A stretch of 35,055 nt of DNA from Pseudomonas fragi (GCF_002269505.1 NZ_NQKQ01000036.1:1-35055), one strand, 5' to 3'. Shown: positions 1 through 8,044, counted from the stretch's first letter. Translations and numbers: made by a program. The notes: generated by a model not told the origin, from the sequence alone.

Positions 1-17
1 GCGTCTCAAGCCTGTAA

Positions 18-70
18 ATGTGTAAACGATGTACCCGGTCAGATGTGTAAAGGATCTACCGGTCTCTACA
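18..70. mobile_element. Possible insertion-sequence end (two direct repeats)
   Basis: Two imperfect copies of a unit of about 22 bp lie 25 bp apart (18-40 and 43-64), both beginning ATGTGTAAA and ending ACC(C)GGTC. The stretch finishes with CA at 69-70, so read on the minus strand it would begin TG. Several short direct repeats inside a terminus is typical of IS21-like elements and some IS481-like ones. No transposase is present, since any element would extend left of the window. The family assignment is a guess, and a plain duplicated intergenic sequence is possible. Confidence 0.35.
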
Positions 71-100
71 GTGAGGGGCTCTTGATCTCACCAGCCGCCC

Positions 101-142
101 AATAAAAAGCCCCGCCTGATCACTCAGGCGGGGCTTTTTATT
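101..142. terminator. Bidirectional Rho-independent terminator
   Basis: A perfect 19-bp inverted repeat (101-119 and 124-142) with a 4-nt loop. It has a GC-rich core (GCCCCGCCTGA) flanked by A-run and T-run ends, so it reads as an intrinsic terminator in both directions. It lies 3 bp past the stop codon of the OmpA-family lipoprotein gene, whose transcript it should end. It would also insulate that gene from anything entering from the left edge. Confidence 0.9.
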
Positions 143-145
143 GGC

Positions 146-925
146 TTACTTCATGGTCGAACGGGGTGCTACCGGCTGGTTGTCGTTGGAGATGGTGACT
201 TCAACACGACGGTTCTGGGCGCGGCCAGAGTCGGTGCTGTTGCTGGCCACCGGGTATTCCTTGCCATAGCCCTGGGCCACGATACGGGTCGGATCTACGC
301 CTTTGCGCACCAGTGCATTACGCACCGACTCGGCACGGCGCTCGGACAGGGTCTGGTTGAAAGCTGCCGAACCAACGCTGTCGGTGTAACCCTCGACAAT
401 CACCTTGCGGTCCGGGTTCTGCAACAGGTACTCGGCCAGGGTGTTGATATTGCGCATGCCATTGGGTTGCAGCTCGGACTTGCCGAATTGGAACAGCACA
501 TCACCAAAGGTCACCAGCGTGCCGCGCTCGGTTTGCTTGGCGTTCATGCCCTTGAGTTGCTGGATCTGCGCATCACGGGCATCGAGCAGGGCCTGGTTAC
601 GCGCAGCACCGGCGTTTTTCAGGTTGTTTTCAGCAGTACGCAGCGCGATGGTTTGCTTGGCCACTTCCACACGCTGGTTGGTCAGGTAAGCCAACTGGTC
701 AACCTTGGAATCGTCTTCCTTGTTCAGGTAAGCCTTCTCAGCCTTGTCCAGCCATTCGCTGGCGTCCTTGGTTTCCAGCGCTGCAACCTTGGTCGCTTCA
801 GGGTTGGTTTGCAGGGCCGAGAAGTTGGTCTTGGCGTTTTCCAGATTGACGTTCGGCTGGTGCGAGCACGCCGCCAGGCCAACGCTCAGAGCCAACAGGG
901 CAGGGATCATTACTGTATTGCGCAT
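146..925 (-). CDS. OmpA-family outer-membrane lipoprotein (LptF-like)
   Basis: A 259-aa lipoprotein. The signal peptide ends in the lipobox LAAC with Cys20. A helical, charged DUF4398-type segment (about 35-120) follows, then a C-terminal OmpA domain (about 138-250). That domain shows GYTDSVGS and the peptidoglycan-binding NQTLSERRAESVRNAL region with conserved Arg residues. OmpA domains of this kind bind diaminopimelate in peptidoglycan, so the likely role is tethering the outer membrane to the cell wall. PAO1 calls the equivalent gene lptF (lipotoxin F), unrelated to the LPS-export permease LptF. It lies 66 bp downstream of a second DUF4398 lipoprotein on the same strand, so the two probably form an operon ended by the hairpin at 101-142. 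GAAAGGA precedes the ATG. Confidence 0.92.
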   Translation of the reverse strand: MRNTVMIPALLALSVGLAACSHQPNVNLENAKTNFSALQTNPEATKVAALETKDASEWLDKAEKAYLNKEDDSKVDQLAYLTNQRVEVAKQTIALRTAENNLKNAGAARNQALLDARDAQIQQLKGMNAKQTERGTLVTFGDVLFQFGKSELQPNGMRNINTLAEYLLQNPDRKVIVEGYTDSVGSAAFNQTLSERRAESVRNALVRKGVDPTRIVAQGYGKEYPVASNSTDSGRAQNRRVEVTISNDNQPVAPRSTMK

Positions 926-991
926 GATATGTAGTCCTTTCTATCGATTAGGAATGCTGTGTCGCCAGATGCAGTCAAAAAAGGGCAGCGT

Positions 992-1405
992 TTATTGAAC
1001 GCTGCGCATGCCTTCCTGACGCAGTTGCTGAACGGCATTCTGAGCATCCTGAACAGCCTTCTCGGCCTTCGCCGCCTGGGCTTTGCGCTCTGCTAAGCGA
1101 GCGTCCCACTCCGCTTGTTCGGATAGACGACGGGCCTCGTCGTATTTTTTGTCATGCATGGCCAACTCGGCTTGCTTGAGTTTGTCCTGGGCCGATTTCA
1201 TTTCCACCGGTGCATATTCAGTGGCGCCAGCGCTCACGGCGTTATTCACCGCCGATTGAGTCACGGCATATTGCTCTGATGGTGGATTGCCAGCGCAACC
1301 GGCCAGAACGAAGCTGGTGCCGATTGCCAGCGCAGCCAGTTTTAGCCCGCGCAGGCGAGGTGAGGTGGTTTTGACAGTGCGGGTCATCATGGTCTTCAAC
1401 TCCAT
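992..1405 (-). CDS. DUF4398 lipoprotein
   Basis: I place the start at the ATG whose codon ends at 1405, because AAGGAG lies about 8 nt upstream. A TTG eight codons earlier (1429) has no such site. The 137-aa product has a long basic N-region, a hydrophobic core and a lipobox LAGC with Cys37. An almost wholly alpha-helical domain follows, rich in Ala, Glu, Gln and Lys (about 45-137), which resembles a coiled coil and matches DUF4398. Function is unknown. The neighbouring lipoprotein carries a similar helical segment fused to an OmpA domain, so the pair may work together in the outer envelope. The two genes are co-directional and 66 bp apart. The gene is divergent from ppc across a 271-bp promoter region. 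Confidence 0.88.
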   Translation of the reverse strand: MELKTMMTRTVKTTSPRLRGLKLAALAIGTSFVLAGCAGNPPSEQYAVTQSAVNNAVSAGATEYAPVEMKSAQDKLKQAELAMHDKKYDEARRLSEQAEWDARLAERKAQAAKAEKAVQDAQNAVQQLRQEGMRSVQ

Positions 1406-1511
1406 TGGGAAGCTCCTTAAAAACAGCAAATTCCATCACGACTGGCGAAGTCACCCGGAGTGTTGGAACACGAGTTCCAGCGGTGATGGTTACTGGCTGT
1501 GACCGAAGCGA

Positions 1512-1588
1512 TTTTTGAATAGTTCAAAAAAAGATGGCATTTGGCCTAAAAGTTTTTTTGACCGATTGGTCAGCACATTTTTTAAAAT
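1512..1588 (+). promoter_or_regulatory. ppc promoter region with two dyads
   Basis: Seen: a perfect 8-bp inverted repeat TTTTTGAA-tag-TTCAAAAA (1512-1530), then TGACC-gatt-GGTCA (1559-1572). TTGACC at 1558-1563 would serve as a -35 box, with TTTAAA (1581-1586, 17-bp spacer) or TAAAAT (1583-1588, 19-bp spacer) as the -10. The second dyad therefore overlaps the -35 box. TetR-family repressors often use dyads of this form, and RutR sites look similar. A leader of roughly 80 nt would precede the ppc start codon. No regulator can be named from sequence alone. Confidence 0.4.
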
Positions 1589-1676
1589 CTGCGCCCCCCA
1601 TGGCTTGCCACAGGCAGCGTTTGCAACGCACTCTTGGGGCACGAGCTGTCCCCGGATCCTGCTGGAGAAATTGCTG

Positions 1677-4307
1677 ATGACCGATATTGATGCACGCTTG
1701 CGCGATGATGTTCACCTGCTGGGTGAGCTGTTGGGTAATACGATTCGTGACCAATACGGCGACGCTTTTCTCGCCAAGATCGAGCGCATACGCCAAGGGG
1801 CCAAGGCCGACCGGCGCGGCACCACGGGCGAGGAGTTGAGTGCGATTCTGGATGCTGTGAGCGACGATGAAGTGCTGCCGGTGGCGCGGGCGTTCAACCA
1901 GTTTTTGAACCTGGCCAACATTGCCGAACAGTACGAATTGATCCATCGGCGCGAAGAAGGCCAACCTCAACCCTTCGAAGCGCTGGTCTTGCCGCAACTG
2001 CTGGAACGTCTGCTGGCCGAAGGGCATGACCCGGAGTCGCTGGCGCGTCAGGTCAGCCGCCTTGAAATCGAACTGGTGCTCACCGCGCACCCTACTGAGG
2101 TGACCCGCCGTACGCTGATTCAAAAGTACGATGCAATCGCCGAACAACTGGCAGCCCAGGACCACCGCGACCTGACCCTGGCGGAAAAATCCGAGATCCA
2201 GCAGCGCTTGCAGCGCCTGATTGCCGAGGCCTGGCATACCGAAGAAATCCGCCGTACCCGGCCCACGCCTGTGGATGAGGCCAAGTGGGGGTTTGCGGTT
2301 ATCGAGCATTCGTTGTGGCACGCCGTGCCGCACATGTTGCGCAAGGCCGACAAGGCCCTGCATGCGGCCACCGGCCTGCATTTGCCTCTGGAAGCGGCCC
2401 CGATCCGCTTTGCTTCCTGGATGGGCGGCGACCGTGACGGCAACCCCAATGTCACTGCCAGCGTGACCCGTGAAGTACTGCTGCTGGCGCGCTGGATGGC
2501 CGCCGATCTGTACCTGCGCGATCTCGACAAACTGGCCGCCGATCTGTCGATGCAACACGCCAGCGCCGAGTTGCTGGCCGCCGCAGGCGACAGTGCCGAA
2601 CCGTATCGGGCCGTGCTCAAGCAACTGCGCGAACGCCTGCGGGCGACGCGCAGCTGGGCCCACAGCGCCTTGCACAGCACCCAGGCCGCACCGCCCGAAG
2701 TGCTGCAGGACAACCGCGAACTGCTGGCGCCGTTGCAGCTTTGCTATCAGTCATTGCATGCCTGTGGCATGGGGGTGATTGCCGATGGCCCGTTGTTGGA
2801 CTTTCTGCGCCGGGCCGTGACCTTCGGCCTGTTCCTGGTGCGCCTCGATGTTCGCCAGGATGCTGCACGCCATGCCTCGGCCATGACTGAAATCACCGAT
2901 TACCTGGGCCTGGGCCGCTATGAAGACTGGGACGAAGATGCGCGCCTGATCTTTCTGATGCGTGAATTGAACAACCGTCGGCCGTTGTTGCCCGGTTATT
3001 TCAAACCGGGTGCCGACACCGCCGAAGTGCTGGCGACCTGCCGTGAAGTCGCTGCCGCACCGGGCGCTTCGCTGGGCTCCTACGTGATTTCGATGGCCGG
3101 TGCTGCCTCGGATGTACTGGCGGTGCAACTGTTGCTCAAGGAGGCCGGGCTGGAGCGGCCAATGCGGGTTGTACCGCTGTTTGAAACCCTGGCTGACCTC
3201 GACAATGCCGGCCCGGTGGTCGAGCGCCTGTTGCTGTTGCCGGGCTATCGCGCGCACCTGCAGGGCCCGCAGGAAGTGATGATCGGTTATTCCGACTCAG
3301 CCAAGGATGCTGGCACTACGGCGGCGGCCTGGGCGCAGTATCGGGCGCAGGAGTCACTGGTCAATATCTGCCGTGAACAGGGTGTTGAACTGCTGTTGTT
3401 CCATGGCCGCGGCGGTACCGTGGGGCGCGGCGGTGGTCCGGCTCACGCGGCGATCCTGTCACAGCCGCCGGGCTCGGTGGCGGGGCGTTTCCGCACCACT
3501 GAACAAGGCGAAATGATTCGCTTCAAATTCGGCCTGCCGGACATTGCCGAACAAAATCTCAATCTGTATCTGGCCGCAGTACTGGAAGCCACTTTGCTGC
3601 CGCCGCCCTTGCCGGAGCCGGGCTGGCGGGTGCTGATGGATGAGCTGGCAGCGGACGGTGTTGCCGCCTACCGTGGCGTGGTTCGGGACAATCCGCAGTT
3701 CGTCGAGTATTTCCGTCAGTCCACTCCGGAGCAGGAGCTGGGCCGCTTGCCTTTGGGCAGTCGGCCGGCCAAGCGCCGGGCAGGGGGGATTGAAAGCCTG
3801 CGGGCCATCCCGTGGATTTTCGGCTGGACTCAAACCCGCCTGATGTTACCCGCCTGGCTGGGCTGGGAGACCGCACTGAGCCAGGCACTGGCTCGCGGCG
3901 AAGGTGAGCAGTTGGCGCAAATGCGCGAGCAGTGGCCGTTTTTCCGCACCCGTATCGACATGCTGGAGATGGTGCTGGCCAAGGCCGATGCCGATATCGC
4001 CCGGCTCTACGACGAGCGTCTGGTGAGCCCGGAACTGCTGCCATTGGGTGCGCACTTACGCGACTTATTGTCGCAGGCGTGTTCCGTGGTACTGGGTTTG
4101 ACCGGTCAGGCGCAGTTGATGGCACATAGCCCGGAGACCCTTGAGTTCATCCGTTTGCGCAACACTTACCTTGATCCTCTTCATCTATTGCAGGCCGAGC
4201 TGCTGGCGCGATCGCGACGCCAGCAAGCGGCGCAGGACAGCCCTCTGGAACAAGCGTTGCTGGTGACTGTGGCCGGGATCGCGGCCGGCTTGCGCAACAC
4301 CGGCTAG
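1677..4307 (+). CDS. ppc: Phosphoenolpyruvate carboxylase
   Basis: Converts phosphoenolpyruvate plus bicarbonate to oxaloacetate, refilling the TCA cycle, in the cytosol. The 876-aa product has the usual bacterial length (PAO1 about 878). The catalytic motif TAHPTE places His at residue 138, the same number as in E. coli. Other family blocks are GGDRDGNPNV (about 250-259), YSDSAKDAG, the glycine-rich GRGGTVGRGG loop (577-586) and the C-terminal FGWTQTRLMLPAW region. The reading frame stays open upstream to 1515, but those 54 codons cover the promoter and look non-coding. The ATG at 1677 has GGAG about 9 nt upstream and begins the conserved N-terminus. adk follows after 286 bp on the same strand. 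Confidence 0.97.
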   Translation: MTDIDARLRDDVHLLGELLGNTIRDQYGDAFLAKIERIRQGAKADRRGTTGEELSAILDAVSDDEVLPVARAFNQFLNLANIAEQYELIHRREEGQPQPFEALVLPQLLERLLAEGHDPESLARQVSRLEIELVLTAHPTEVTRRTLIQKYDAIAEQLAAQDHRDLTLAEKSEIQQRLQRLIAEAWHTEEIRRTRPTPVDEAKWGFAVIEHSLWHAVPHMLRKADKALHAATGLHLPLEAAPIRFASWMGGDRDGNPNVTASVTREVLLLARWMAADLYLRDLDKLAADLSMQHASAELLAAAGDSAEPYRAVLKQLRERLRATRSWAHSALHSTQAAPPEVLQDNRELLAPLQLCYQSLHACGMGVIADGPLLDFLRRAVTFGLFLVRLDVRQDAARHASAMTEITDYLGLGRYEDWDEDARLIFLMRELNNRRPLLPGYFKPGADTAEVLATCREVAAAPGASLGSYVISMAGAASDVLAVQLLLKEAGLERPMRVVPLFETLADLDNAGPVVERLLLLPGYRAHLQGPQEVMIGYSDSAKDAGTTAAAWAQYRAQESLVNICREQGVELLLFHGRGGTVGRGGGPAHAAILSQPPGSVAGRFRTTEQGEMIRFKFGLPDIAEQNLNLYLAAVLEATLLPPPLPEPGWRVLMDELAADGVAAYRGVVRDNPQFVEYFRQSTPEQELGRLPLGSRPAKRRAGGIESLRAIPWIFGWTQTRLMLPAWLGWETALSQALARGEGEQLAQMREQWPFFRTRIDMLEMVLAKADADIARLYDERLVSPELLPLGAHLRDLLSQACSVVLGLTGQAQLMAHSPETLEFIRLRNTYLDPLHLLQAELLARSRRQQAAQDSPLEQALLVTVAGIAAGLRNTG

Positions 4308-4593
4308 GGTAAAACGCTGGTAAATGTCGCGCCGCAGCGTGCAGGCACACGGCAGACCGGATGCCGATCCCTGTGCGGGCGCGACACTTTATTGTGGGGT
4401 TGCGACCTGTGACACCCGGCCGCACAGGCCCGTTTGGCTGTAATTTTTCCTACTTTGGGCGGCTTGTGTGGGCCGGGCCTGCTGTGTATCTTGATCAGCC
4501 CTTGGCCGTTTTGATGGCCAGAACCCGATTTTGAGATTGGCCCAAAGAGGCGAGTCTGTTGTCATTTAAATAAAAAATTTGAGGAGCACATCG
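4308..4593. other. ppc-adk intergenic region
   Basis: Contains 286 bp without a gene. The only clear structure is a 9-bp inverted repeat TGTCGCGCC / GGCGCGACA (4325-4333 and 4378-4386) with a 44-nt loop, too open to be a classical terminator. The last 35 bp are AT-rich and end in GAGGAG, the adk ribosome-binding site. A promoter for adk is expected here, but no convincing -35/-10 pair stands out. Confidence 0.4.
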
Positions 4594-5241
4594 ATGCGCG
4601 TAATTCTGCTGGGAGCTCCCGGGGCCGGTAAAGGTACTCAGGCTAAGTTCATCACTGAAAAATTTGGCATCCCGCAAATCTCCACCGGCGACATGTTGCG
4701 TGCAGCCGTGAAAGCCGGCACCGAACTGGGCCTGATCGCCAAAGGCGTGATGGACAGCGGCGGTCTGGTTTCCGATGACCTGATCATCAACCTGGTGAAA
4801 GAGCGTATTGCTCAGCCGGATTGCGTCAACGGTTTCCTGTTCGACGGTTTCCCGCGCACCATCCCGCAGGCTGAAGCCCTGGTCAAAGCCGGTGTCGAGC
4901 TGGACCACGTGCTGGAAATCGCCGTTGAAGACGAAGAGATCGTCCAGCGCATTGCTGGCCGTCGCGTACACGAAGCCTCTGGCCGCGTTTACCACACCGT
5001 CTACAACCCGCCAAAAGTTGAAGGCAAGGACGATGTGACCGGCGAAGACCTGGTACAGCGCAAGGACGATACCGAAGAAACCGTTCGTCACCGTCTGTCT
5101 GTTTACCATTCGCAAACCAAGCCGCTGGTGGACTTCTACCAGAAGCTGGCCGCTGCCCAGGGCAAGCCCAAGTACAGCCACGTTGAAGGCGTTGGCTCGG
5201 TAGAATCGATCACGGCCAAGGTGCTTGAAGCACTGAGCTGA
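4594..5241 (+). CDS. adk: Adenylate kinase
   Basis: Catalyses ATP + AMP to 2 ADP in the cytosol, keeping adenylate pools balanced. The 215-aa length equals the Pseudomonas enzyme. The P-loop GAPGAGKGT is at residues 7-15, the AMP-binding TGDMLR segment at about 31-36, and DGFPRT at about 85-90. A long-type LID domain (about 122-160) begins GRRVHEASGRVYH and lacks the four-Cys zinc site of Gram-positive forms, as expected for a proteobacterium. The start is the ATG preceded by GAGGAG; an upstream in-frame TTG at 4579 would overlap that ribosome-binding site. A terminator lies just after the gene. Confidence 0.97.
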   Translation: MRVILLGAPGAGKGTQAKFITEKFGIPQISTGDMLRAAVKAGTELGLIAKGVMDSGGLVSDDLIINLVKERIAQPDCVNGFLFDGFPRTIPQAEALVKAGVELDHVLEIAVEDEEIVQRIAGRRVHEASGRVYHTVYNPPKVEGKDDVTGEDLVQRKDDTEETVRHRLSVYHSQTKPLVDFYQKLAAAQGKPKYSHVEGVGSVESITAKVLEALS

Positions 5242-5261
5242 TTAGTCGATTTTGCGTCATG

Positions 5262-5292
5262 ACAACAGCCCGCTTGCGGGCTGTTGTTGTTT
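5262..5292 (+). terminator. Rho-independent terminator after adk
   Basis: A perfect 12-bp inverted repeat ACAACAGCCCGC / GCGGGCTGTTGT (5262-5273, 5276-5287) with a tiny loop and a T-rich tail. It ends adk transcription 21 bp past the stop codon. The tsaB frame is open across this hairpin, which argues against starting tsaB upstream of it. Confidence 0.8.
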
Positions 5293-5336
5293 ATACTGCT
5301 GCACTTTTTTCAATTCTGATTCTGACGGGAACACCG

Positions 5337-6020
5337 ATGACCACCTTGCTGGCCCTGGATACCGCGACTGAAGCTTGCTCAGTTGCCTTGTTGCACGATG
5401 GCAAGGTTACTAGCCACTACGAGGTGATCCCGCGCCTGCATGCGCAAAAGCTGTTACCGATGATCAAGGACCTGCTGGCTGCGGCCGGTGTGGAACTGTC
5501 GGCGGTGGAGGCCATTGCCTTCGGTCGCGGACCTGGTGCCTTTACCGGTGTGCGTATCGCCATTGGTGTGGTGCAGGGCCTGGCCTTTGCGCTGGAGCGC
5601 CCGGTGTTGCCGATTTCCAACCTGGCGGTCCTGGCCCAGCGCGCGCACCGCGAGCACGGCGCCACCCAGGTGGTAGCGGCGATTGATGCGCGCATGGACG
5701 AGGTGTACTGGGGTTGCTATCGCGAAGAGGCGGGTGAGATGCGTCTGCAAGGTGCTGAAGCGGTATTGGCACCCGAAGCTGCAGCCTTGCCTGATGGCGC
5801 CACAGGTGACTGGTATGGCGCGGGCACTGGCTGGGGTTATGCCGAGCGTTTGCAGGTCAAGCCGTATGCGCTGGACGCGGGCATGTTGCCCCATGCCGAA
5901 GACCTGCTGACCCTGGCCCGCTTTGCCTGGGCCCGCGGCGAAGCCATCCGCGCCGATGACGCCCAGCCGGTGTACCTGCGTGACAAGGTTGCGGCAACAA
6001 AGGCCGAACGTGGCGTTTGA
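5337..6020 (+). CDS. tsaB: tRNA threonylcarbamoyladenosine synthesis protein TsaB
   Basis: TsaB is the inactive ASKHA-fold partner that binds TsaD and TsaE in making t6A37 on ANN-decoding tRNAs, in the cytosol. The 227-aa product begins MTTLLALDTATEACSVAL, the hallmark N-terminus, and continues with HAQKLLPMI and the FGRGPGAFTGVRIAIG block. The open frame extends to 5259, but that section runs through the adk terminator and has no fitting start. The ATG at 5337 is preceded by ACGGGAACA. P. aeruginosa has the same adk-tsaB order. The hypothetical gene at 6224 follows after a REP-like repeat. Confidence 0.95.
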   Translation: MTTLLALDTATEACSVALLHDGKVTSHYEVIPRLHAQKLLPMIKDLLAAAGVELSAVEAIAFGRGPGAFTGVRIAIGVVQGLAFALERPVLPISNLAVLAQRAHREHGATQVVAAIDARMDEVYWGCYREEAGEMRLQGAEAVLAPEAAALPDGATGDWYGAGTGWGYAERLQVKPYALDAGMLPHAEDLLTLARFAWARGEAIRADDAQPVYLRDKVAATKAERGV

Positions 6021-6027
6021 TCCGCTT

Positions 6028-6151
6028 TTGTAGTCGCTGCCGCAGGAACGAGGCTGCGATCGGCGACGAAGTCGTCGCGAAATCAGGCACGGCGGTGTGC
6101 CAGTCGAAACCCGTTGTCAGGGTTTACGACGGCTTCGCCGCCGAACGCAGG
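6028..6151. repeat. REP-like inverted pair between tsaB and the next gene
   Basis: Two related sequences in opposite orientation: the minus copy at 6123-6151 (core GGCGGCGAAGCCGTCGTAAA on the minus strand) and the plus copy at about 6052-6081 (core CGGCGACGAAGTCGTCGCGAA). The wording resembles palindromic repeats scattered through fluorescens-group genomes. The family name is not certain. There is no coding potential here that I trust. Confidence 0.55.
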
Positions 6152-6223
6152 GTTTTCCCCAGTCCATTTGCTTAGTCTGGCCGGCGCCGCTAAATTGTAT
6201 CTATCACCCCCGAGCATGCAGCC

Positions 6224-6511
6224 ATGCGCATTGACGGCTTTTCTCCCCGGTCATACCCCATCAAGCGCAAACCGCGTAATGGTCAGGCGGTGGTTGATGA
6301 GTCGGTTGAAGACACAGAGGCCGCGCCCGACAACACCCCTCGTACATCCTCCGGCAACGAACGCATCAGCCAGTTGCCGGTGCGCTCGCAAGACATGATC
6401 TTCCAGCGTGCCATGAGCAAAAGCGCGGCCAGTGCCCTTGCCAGCTACCTGACCACCGCAGGCTTCGTTGACTGGGAGCAGGAAGTGCTGGGCCTGGATC
6501 TGTATATCTGA
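6224..6511 (+). CDS. Conserved hypothetical protein (95 aa)
   Basis: A small soluble protein with no signal peptide or membrane segment. Residues about 1-50 are polar and probably disordered (Arg/Lys, then Asp/Glu/Thr/Pro). The C-terminal half (about 50-95) looks helical and ends in an acidic-aromatic tail, VLGLDLYI. I do not recognise a domain. P. aeruginosa has, as I recall, a gene of similar size in this place after tsaB, which supports it being real. The stop codon is only 4 bp before the start of the DUF72 gene, so the two are almost certainly co-transcribed and probably translationally coupled. Confidence 0.7.
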   Translation: MRIDGFSPRSYPIKRKPRNGQAVVDESVEDTEAAPDNTPRTSSGNERISQLPVRSQDMIFQRAMSKSAASALASYLTTAGFVDWEQEVLGLDLYI

Positions 6512-6515
6512 GTGT

Positions 6516-7379
6516 ATGACTGAGCTTCCTTACTACCTGGGTTGCCCGTCCTGGAGTGAAAACGCCTGGCGCGAAGGCCTGTATCCACAAAACGCCCGCC
6601 CGGCGAATTTTCTGAGCCTGTATGCGCAGGTCTTCAATGCCGTCGAAGGCAACACCACTTTCTATGCCCGTCCCGCGCCAACCACGGTGCAGCGCTGGGC
6701 GCAAAGCACGCCCGAACACTTTCGGCTGACGACCAAGTTCCCAAGGGATATCAGCCACGGCGGTGATTTGCGCGAACAGTTGCATGCAGCAGAAGACTTC
6801 CTGCAGCTGCTGCAGCCTCTTGGAGTGCGTGTAGCGCCGTTTTGGCTACAACTGCCGGCAAGCTTCGGGCCGCAGCGCCTGGCTGAGCTGGTGAGCTTTG
6901 TGGACGCCCTGCAGCGGCCGCTGGCCGTTGAAGTGCGTCACCCGGAGTTCTTTGCCAGAGGCGATGCCGAGCGCTTGCTTAACCGCTTGCTGATGGATCG
7001 CGAGGTCGAGCGTATCTGCCTTGATCCGCGGGCACTGTTCAGTTGCGATTCGAGCGACCCTGCGGTGCGCCACGCGCAAGCGAAAAAACCCCGGGTGCCA
7101 CCGCGTCCGGCGGCCTTTACGCAATGCCCTCAGGTGCGTTTTATTGGTCGCCCGGAGCTGGAGGCCAACGATCCGTATTTATTGCCCTGGGTTGAAAAAG
7201 TTGCGGGCTGGATTGAGGAAGGGCGTACGCCTTATATGTTTCTGCATACACCGGACAATCACCGGGCGCCTGAACTGGCGCGGCGTTTTCATCAGCAATT
7301 GAGTGAACGGTTACCGGGCTTGCCGCAATTGCCCGAATTGCATCAGCCGTCCACGGCCGAGCAGTTGGGTCTGCTTTAA
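6516..7379 (+). CDS. DUF72 family protein (YecE-like TIM barrel)
   Basis: A 287-aa protein of the DUF72/YecE family, a TIM-barrel fold of unknown biochemical role. Typical signs are the opening YYLGCPSW, the FNAVEGNTTFYARP segment, FRLTTKFPRDISH, LAVEVRHPEFF and the late YMFLHTPDNHRAPELAR. The ATG at 6516 is chosen because the homologous N-terminus begins MTELPYYLGCP; the frame is open 16 codons further up, but only inside the previous gene. Its stop codon overlaps the stop of the convergent gene at 7376. No function beyond family membership should be assigned. Confidence 0.88.
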   Translation: MTELPYYLGCPSWSENAWREGLYPQNARPANFLSLYAQVFNAVEGNTTFYARPAPTTVQRWAQSTPEHFRLTTKFPRDISHGGDLREQLHAAEDFLQLLQPLGVRVAPFWLQLPASFGPQRLAELVSFVDALQRPLAVEVRHPEFFARGDAERLLNRLLMDREVERICLDPRALFSCDSSDPAVRHAQAKKPRVPPRPAAFTQCPQVRFIGRPELEANDPYLLPWVEKVAGWIEEGRTPYMFLHTPDNHRAPELARRFHQQLSERLPGLPQLPELHQPSTAEQLGLL

Positions 7380-7996
7380 GCCGCCAGACGCAGGTTATTG
7401 ACCACCAGCGGGCGCGCCCAGCCCAGATCGAAGTCCATGGCCCGTTGTTGCTCGATCAGTGCCATGGCGTCGAAGGGCTCGGCGGGCGGTGGCAGCAGGT
7501 CTGTCTCGAACTCGGCGATCGGTAGATGCAGAGGGCGTGGCTCAGGTCCCGGTCCCGGATCAGGCAGCGGATGACCCTGAGCCATGACCAACGGCCGCAC
7601 CCAGGTCGCGGTGAAATCCTGCTGATGCTGTTGAGCGATGATTTCTTCCGGCGGATAGGGCACCGCTGGCGGCGGCAGTAAATCCAGCTCGAACTCGGCA
7701 ATGGGCAGGAACAGGGCTTGCGGCGGGCGCAGCTCGGTGTCCTGAACTTCGCAATGGCGCTGGGTGACGATAGTGCCCAGCACCTCGGTACCGCCACGAG
7801 GCTCGGTATTTTCATCCTTGATGGCGGGTGCTACATCGAGCGCGGCAAATGCTTCAGTACCGGACTGTTCTGCCAACGCCTGGGCGTAGAAGTCCTTCCA
7901 CAGGTGATTGACGCTTCCTGTGATCTGAGAATTGTGTCGGCCAAAGTCGCCAACTGGCGCAATAAAGCCGATAGATGCGCAATGAATGTCTGACAT
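7376..7996 (-). CDS. Hypothetical protein with duplicated 44-residue motif
   Basis: A 206-aa soluble protein that I do not recognise. The N-terminal part (1-90) has no clear motif. The C-terminal part is two imperfect copies of a 44-residue unit, at 95-138 and 156-199. Both copies carry LPIAEFE-DLLPPPA, then Q-Q...DF...W-RPLV. They are joined by a Pro/Gly-rich linker (PLPDPGPGPEPRP). There is no signal peptide, membrane helix or Cys pattern. GAGAG lies about 6 nt before the ATG. The gene converges on the DUF72 gene with overlapping stop codons, and diverges from rsmJ. Repeats ending in conserved Trp-Arg-Pro suggest a binding or scaffold role, but that is only inference. Confidence 0.72.
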   Translation of the reverse strand: MSDIHCASIGFIAPVGDFGRHNSQITGSVNHLWKDFYAQALAEQSGTEAFAALDVAPAIKDENTEPRGGTEVLGTIVTQRHCEVQDTELRPPQALFLPIAEFELDLLPPPAVPYPPEEIIAQQHQQDFTATWVRPLVMAQGHPLPDPGPGPEPRPLHLPIAEFETDLLPPPAEPFDAMALIEQQRAMDFDLGWARPLVVNNLRLAA

Positions 7997-8044
7997 AGCT
8001 CTCGGTCGAGGCCCAGCTCTGGCAAAATGCCGGATATTTCATTT

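Noticed and set aside
1515..1676. 54-codon N-terminal extension of ppc
   Set aside because: It covers the promoter dyads, and the PEPC N-terminus and catalytic His numbering fit the ATG at 1677.
1524..2675. Minus-strand frame of 383 codons across the ppc promoter and start
   Set aside because: Antisense to conserved PEP carboxylase sequence, and it has no ribosome-binding site or recognisable domain.
5259..5336. Longer TsaB start with a hydrophobic segment
   Set aside because: The extension runs through the adk terminator hairpin. The hydrophobic stretch is a by-product, and TsaB is cytosolic.
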